Below, one piece after another: positions 61,489-64,000 of a stretch of 64,000 nucleotides of DNA (position 1 is the stretch's first letter; each line of letters begins with the position of its first letter). The stretch is from the NCBI GenBank assembly GCA_041946965.1, contig JBHGBM010000016.1, forward strand, positions 1 through 64,000. The letters run 5' to 3'. The position numbers were made by a program, and so were the translations under genes. Source of the DNA: JBHGBM01 sp041946965. Its GTDB lineage: Bacteria > Acidobacteriota > Terriglobia > Bryobacterales > Bryobacteraceae. A model generated the notes under the pieces. That model did no database searches and was not told where the DNA came from. It worked only from the letters and a program-made list of their open reading frames with translations.

Positions 61489-62307
61489 ATGCGATTTCTG
61501 TTGTGCGGCGTCGTGTTCGCGTGCGCGCTGGCGGCGCAGCGTCTGCCCGTGGAGAGGTTCGATGTGAGCGGCCTGCCCAGGTCCCCGCAGACCGACACGG
61601 AGCGCGAGTTGCAGCGCATGATATCGGGACACCGGGCGGGCGATGCGGCCCACGCCGCCGAGATCCAGCGCAAGCTGGCGGCGTACTATCGGGCCAAAGG
61701 CGACCAGAACCGCGCGCGGTCGGCGGAAGCGCTGGCGGGCGGGGCCAGGATGCCCGGCGCGCCCGGCATGGGCGCAATGGATTACGGGCAGGGTTATGAT
61801 ATGACGACCATGCCGGCCTACGGGATACCGGCCGCCAGGCCGCAACCGCGCGAGAAGGAGAAGGCTCCGCTGGCCGCGCCGCTGCCGGGCGAAGCGCCGA
61901 AGGAAGATACGGGGCTGCCGAAAGTATCGGTATACCCCGGCGCCACGCCTGGCGAGGAGAAGAAGGAGCAACCGGCGCCGCCCCCCGCGGCGCAGAGTTC
62001 GCAGGTATGGGACAGCAAGCCGGAGACCTCGCAGAGCGATTTCGCCGGCCGCTTTTACGCCCTGCAAGGCGGCATGCTGCACACCTGGGATTTCCGTCCC
62101 GACGGCACGTTTGAGCACTTCTGGGCGCCCCGCGGAGCGCAAACGCCGGCGGCGAACTTCGAGGCCGGCAAGTACGTGGTCTCGGGCAACTTCGTGAACC
62201 TCATCATCTTGCGCGGCGGCCGCGGTGGGCAGCGCCGGGCCGGGTTCCAGCGCGGTGCCAACGGCATCACGCTGGATGGCGTGGTGATGACTCCGGCGAT
62301 GCCGTAA
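61489..62307 (+). CDS. Exported protein of unknown function
   Basis: This 272-residue protein has a signal peptide (MRFLLCGVVFACALAA). A helical region follows (ERELQRMISGHRAGDAAHAAEIQRKLAAYYRAKGDQNRA), then a Pro/Glu-rich linker (110-175) and a C-terminal beta domain (QSDFAGRFYALQGGMLHTWDFRPDGTFEHFWAP). I do not recognise it. Its length, signal peptide and domain-like end support a real gene. It is convergent with purH. Confidence 0.68.
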   Translation: MRFLLCGVVFACALAAQRLPVERFDVSGLPRSPQTDTERELQRMISGHRAGDAAHAAEIQRKLAAYYRAKGDQNRARSAEALAGGARMPGAPGMGAMDYGQGYDMTTMPAYGIPAARPQPREKEKAPLAAPLPGEAPKEDTGLPKVSVYPGATPGEEKKEQPAPPPAAQSSQVWDSKPETSQSDFAGRFYALQGGMLHTWDFRPDGTFEHFWAPRGAQTPAANFEAGKYVVSGNFVNLIILRGGRGGQRRAGFQRGANGITLDGVVMTPAMP

Positions 62308-62318
62308 CCACGCCGCGG

Positions 62319-63845
62319 TCAGTGGCGGAAGTGCCGGACGCCGGTGAAAACCATCGCCAGGCCGAGACGGTCGGCTGTTTCGATCACTTCCTTGTCGCGC
62401 ACCGAGCCGCCGGGCTGAATGATGGCGGTGGCGCCGTGGCGCGCGGCTTCCTCGACGCCGTCGGGGAAGGGGAAAAAGGCGTCGGAGCCCACCACGGTTC
62501 CGGCCAGCGGCAGCACGGCTTTCATGGCGGCGATCTTCACCGAATCCACGCGGCTCATCTGGCCGGCGCCCACGCCCGCGGTTTGCCCCGCACGTGCGAA
62601 CACGATGGCGTTGGACTTGACGTGCTTCACCACTTTCCAGGCGAATTCGAGCGCGGCCCATTCTTCCCCGGTGGGCGCGCGGCGGGTCTTCACCTCGGTG
62701 GCGGCGCGGTCGAAGCCGGCGGTGTCGGGAGTCTGCGCGAGATAGCCGCCCGCGATGGTCTTGATCACCAGACCGGGGGCTTCGGCGTTCACCTTCACCA
62801 GCCGCAGGTTCTTCTTGACGCGCAGAATGGCGAGCGCATCCTCGGAGAAGCCGGGCGCGGCGATGGCCTCGATGAAGGTCTTGGCGATCTCGGCGGCGGT
62901 CTCGCCGTCCACCGCGCGGTTGAAGCCGATCACGCCGCCGAAGGCCGAGACGGGATCGCAGGCGAAGGCGCGGCGGTAGGCCTCGGCGAGCGAGGCGTCC
63001 TCGGCGCAGCCGCACGGGTTGGTGTGCTTGATGATGGCGGCGGCCGGGGAGGCGAACTCGCACCCTAACTGCCAGGCGGCGTCCAGGTCCACCAGGTTGT
63101 TATAGGAGAGTTCCTTGCCGTGCAGTTGCTCGCCACCGGCCACACCCACGCCCGGTGTTCCGTAGAGCGCCGCGGATTGGTGCGGGTTTTCGCCATAGCG
63201 CAGGTCCGCCAGTTTTCCCGCGCGGATATCCAGCAGGGAAGGCAACGGGGAGGGTGGCGCCCCCACGGTGGCCAGCCGCGCGCTGATGGCGCGGTCGTAA
63301 TCGGCCGTGGTGCGGAAGGCCTTTTGGGCCAGCTTCCACATGGTCTCGCGCGAGAGTTCGCCGCCGCGCAGTTCCTCGACGATCGCGCCGTAATCGGCGG
63401 GCGAGACCACCACCGCGACATCCTGCCAGTTCTTGGCGGCGGAGCGGATCATGGTGGGGCCGCCGATGTCGATGTTCTCGATCAGCTCGGAAAGCTCCGC
63501 ATCGGGCTTGGCCGCGACCTTTTCGAACTGGTACAGGTTGACCACCACCATGTCGATCGGCTCGATCCCGTGCGCGGCTAGCGCCGCCATGTGATCGGCC
63601 TTCCCGCGCACGGCCAGGATGGCGCCGGTGATCTTCGGGTGCATGGTCTTGACGCGGCCGTCGAGCATTTCGGGAAAGCCGGTCACTTCGGAAACGTCTT
63701 TCACCGGGATGCCGGACTCGCGAAGCAGCCGGGCGGTGCCTCCGGTGGAGATGAGTTCGGCGCCAAGCTGGTGCAGGCCGCGGGCAAAATCGGCAAGCCC
63801 GGTCTTGTCGGTCACGCTGAGCAGAACGCGGTGGATTCGAGGCAT
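62319..63845 (-). CDS. purH: Bifunctional AICAR transformylase/IMP cyclohydrolase
   Basis: This 508-residue PurH has an N-terminal IMP cyclohydrolase domain (RVLLSVTDKTGLADFARGL, LISTGGTARLLRESGIPV, GRVKTMHPKI) and a C-terminal transformylase (LRYGENPHQSAALYG, AIIKHTNPCGCA, DAFFPFPDGVEEAARHGATAIIQPGGSVRD). It catalyses the last two steps of purine synthesis. ATG 63845 is preferred to the adjacent GTG 63848. Confidence 0.96.
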   Translation of the reverse strand: MPRIHRVLLSVTDKTGLADFARGLHQLGAELISTGGTARLLRESGIPVKDVSEVTGFPEMLDGRVKTMHPKITGAILAVRGKADHMAALAAHGIEPIDMVVVNLYQFEKVAAKPDAELSELIENIDIGGPTMIRSAAKNWQDVAVVVSPADYGAIVEELRGGELSRETMWKLAQKAFRTTADYDRAISARLATVGAPPSPLPSLLDIRAGKLADLRYGENPHQSAALYGTPGVGVAGGEQLHGKELSYNNLVDLDAAWQLGCEFASPAAAIIKHTNPCGCAEDASLAEAYRRAFACDPVSAFGGVIGFNRAVDGETAAEIAKTFIEAIAAPGFSEDALAILRVKKNLRLVKVNAEAPGLVIKTIAGGYLAQTPDTAGFDRAATEVKTRRAPTGEEWAALEFAWKVVKHVKSNAIVFARAGQTAGVGAGQMSRVDSVKIAAMKAVLPLAGTVVGSDAFFPFPDGVEEAARHGATAIIQPGGSVRDKEVIETADRLGLAMVFTGVRHFRH

Positions 63846-63861
63846 CACCCGAAAGGTATCA

Positions 63862-64000
63862 TCATTTCGCCAGAAGAGCGCGCGAAAGCGGATGATGATA
63901 CAGCACGGTAACGGGCATCTGTTCGGCCAGGCGGCGGTCGTGGGAGACGAACACGCGGTAGTCGCCGGGATCCGTCACCGGACGCCGGTCGATCTGCTGC
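63862..64000 (-). CDS. C-terminal end of an unrecognised protein (partial)
   Basis: At the window edge a minus-strand frame stays open for 45 codons before TGA at 63862. It encodes ...VTDPGDYRVFVSHDRRL and ends HHPLSRALLAK. It has no stop up to the edge and lies 16 nt upstream of purH on the same strand. The family is not identifiable from this end. Confidence 0.45.
   Translation of the reverse strand, partial: QQIDRRPVTDPGDYRVFVSHDRRLAEQMPVTVLYHHPLSRALLAK

Overview
The window is a 64 kb, high-GC, gene-dense stretch of bacterial chromosome. Three features point to Acidobacteriota, most likely the Solibacter/Bryobacter lineage. Two secreted proteins end in the Solibacter-type C-terminal domain (TIGR03437-like). 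There is an 'ADOP'-type duplicated orphan MacB/FtsX permease. There is also a cluster of sulfatase, Gfo/Idh, ThuA and amidohydrolase genes. This assignment is inference from protein families; no rRNA gene is present to confirm it.

Region 1 (1-4434, +) is the end of a NAD(P)-linked group 3 [NiFe] hydrogenase operon, hoxF(partial)-hoxU-hoxY-hoxH. Its flavoprotein subunit is fused to a GltD-like FAD/NAD(P)H module. Region 2 (4475-6498) is a small accessory patch: a Rossmann/TIR-like deoxyribosyltransferase-family gene split by an apparent one-base frameshift, a degraded transposase tail, and a HigBA-type toxin-antitoxin pair with a palindromic operator in its promoter. Region 3 (6556-23365) holds metabolic and envelope genes: a secreted alpha/beta hydrolase, an SDR oxidoreductase, a PH-domain membrane protein, an N-terminal nucleophile acylase, the TldD/PmbA protease pair preceded by a probable small RNA or leader with a strong terminator, an ADOP permease, a receiver-only response regulator, a secreted nitrilase-family protein, and a stand-alone MmeI-like type IIL restriction-modification enzyme.

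Region 4 (23356-31818) contains argS behind a tightly coupled minus-strand group (sugar isomerase/epimerase, Gfo/Idh oxidoreductase, sulfatase, amidohydrolase) and a divergent double ThuA protein. This looks like a sulfated-carbohydrate utilisation locus. Region 5 (31838-42852, -) carries a TonB-dependent receptor with a His-rich loop, an acidobacterial protein of unknown function, a long TPR protein and two large secreted beta-rich proteins.

Region 6 (42941-59710) is a flagellar cluster. flaG-fliS (+) have a sigma-28-like promoter. flgF-orf-flgG-flgA-flgH-flgI-flgJ lie on the minus strand, and fliK-flgD-flgE-fliN-fliO-fliP-fliQ-fliR-flhB-flhA-flhF-fliA-fliN/Y-like-orf on the plus strand. Together they encode the rod, rings, hook, export gate and flagellar sigma factor; the basal MS-ring, stator and filament genes must lie elsewhere. 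Region 7 (59828-64000) has two adjacent YbaK-type deacylases, msrA, an unknown secreted protein, purH, and the C-terminal end of an unrecognised gene at the window edge.

The items most worth a second look are the HoxF-GltD fusion, the structured RNA and terminator before tldD, the divergent sigma-28-like promoter region, the frameshifted effector-like gene, the FlgH with no lipobox, the minimal FlgD, and the 57-bp repeats in fliK.
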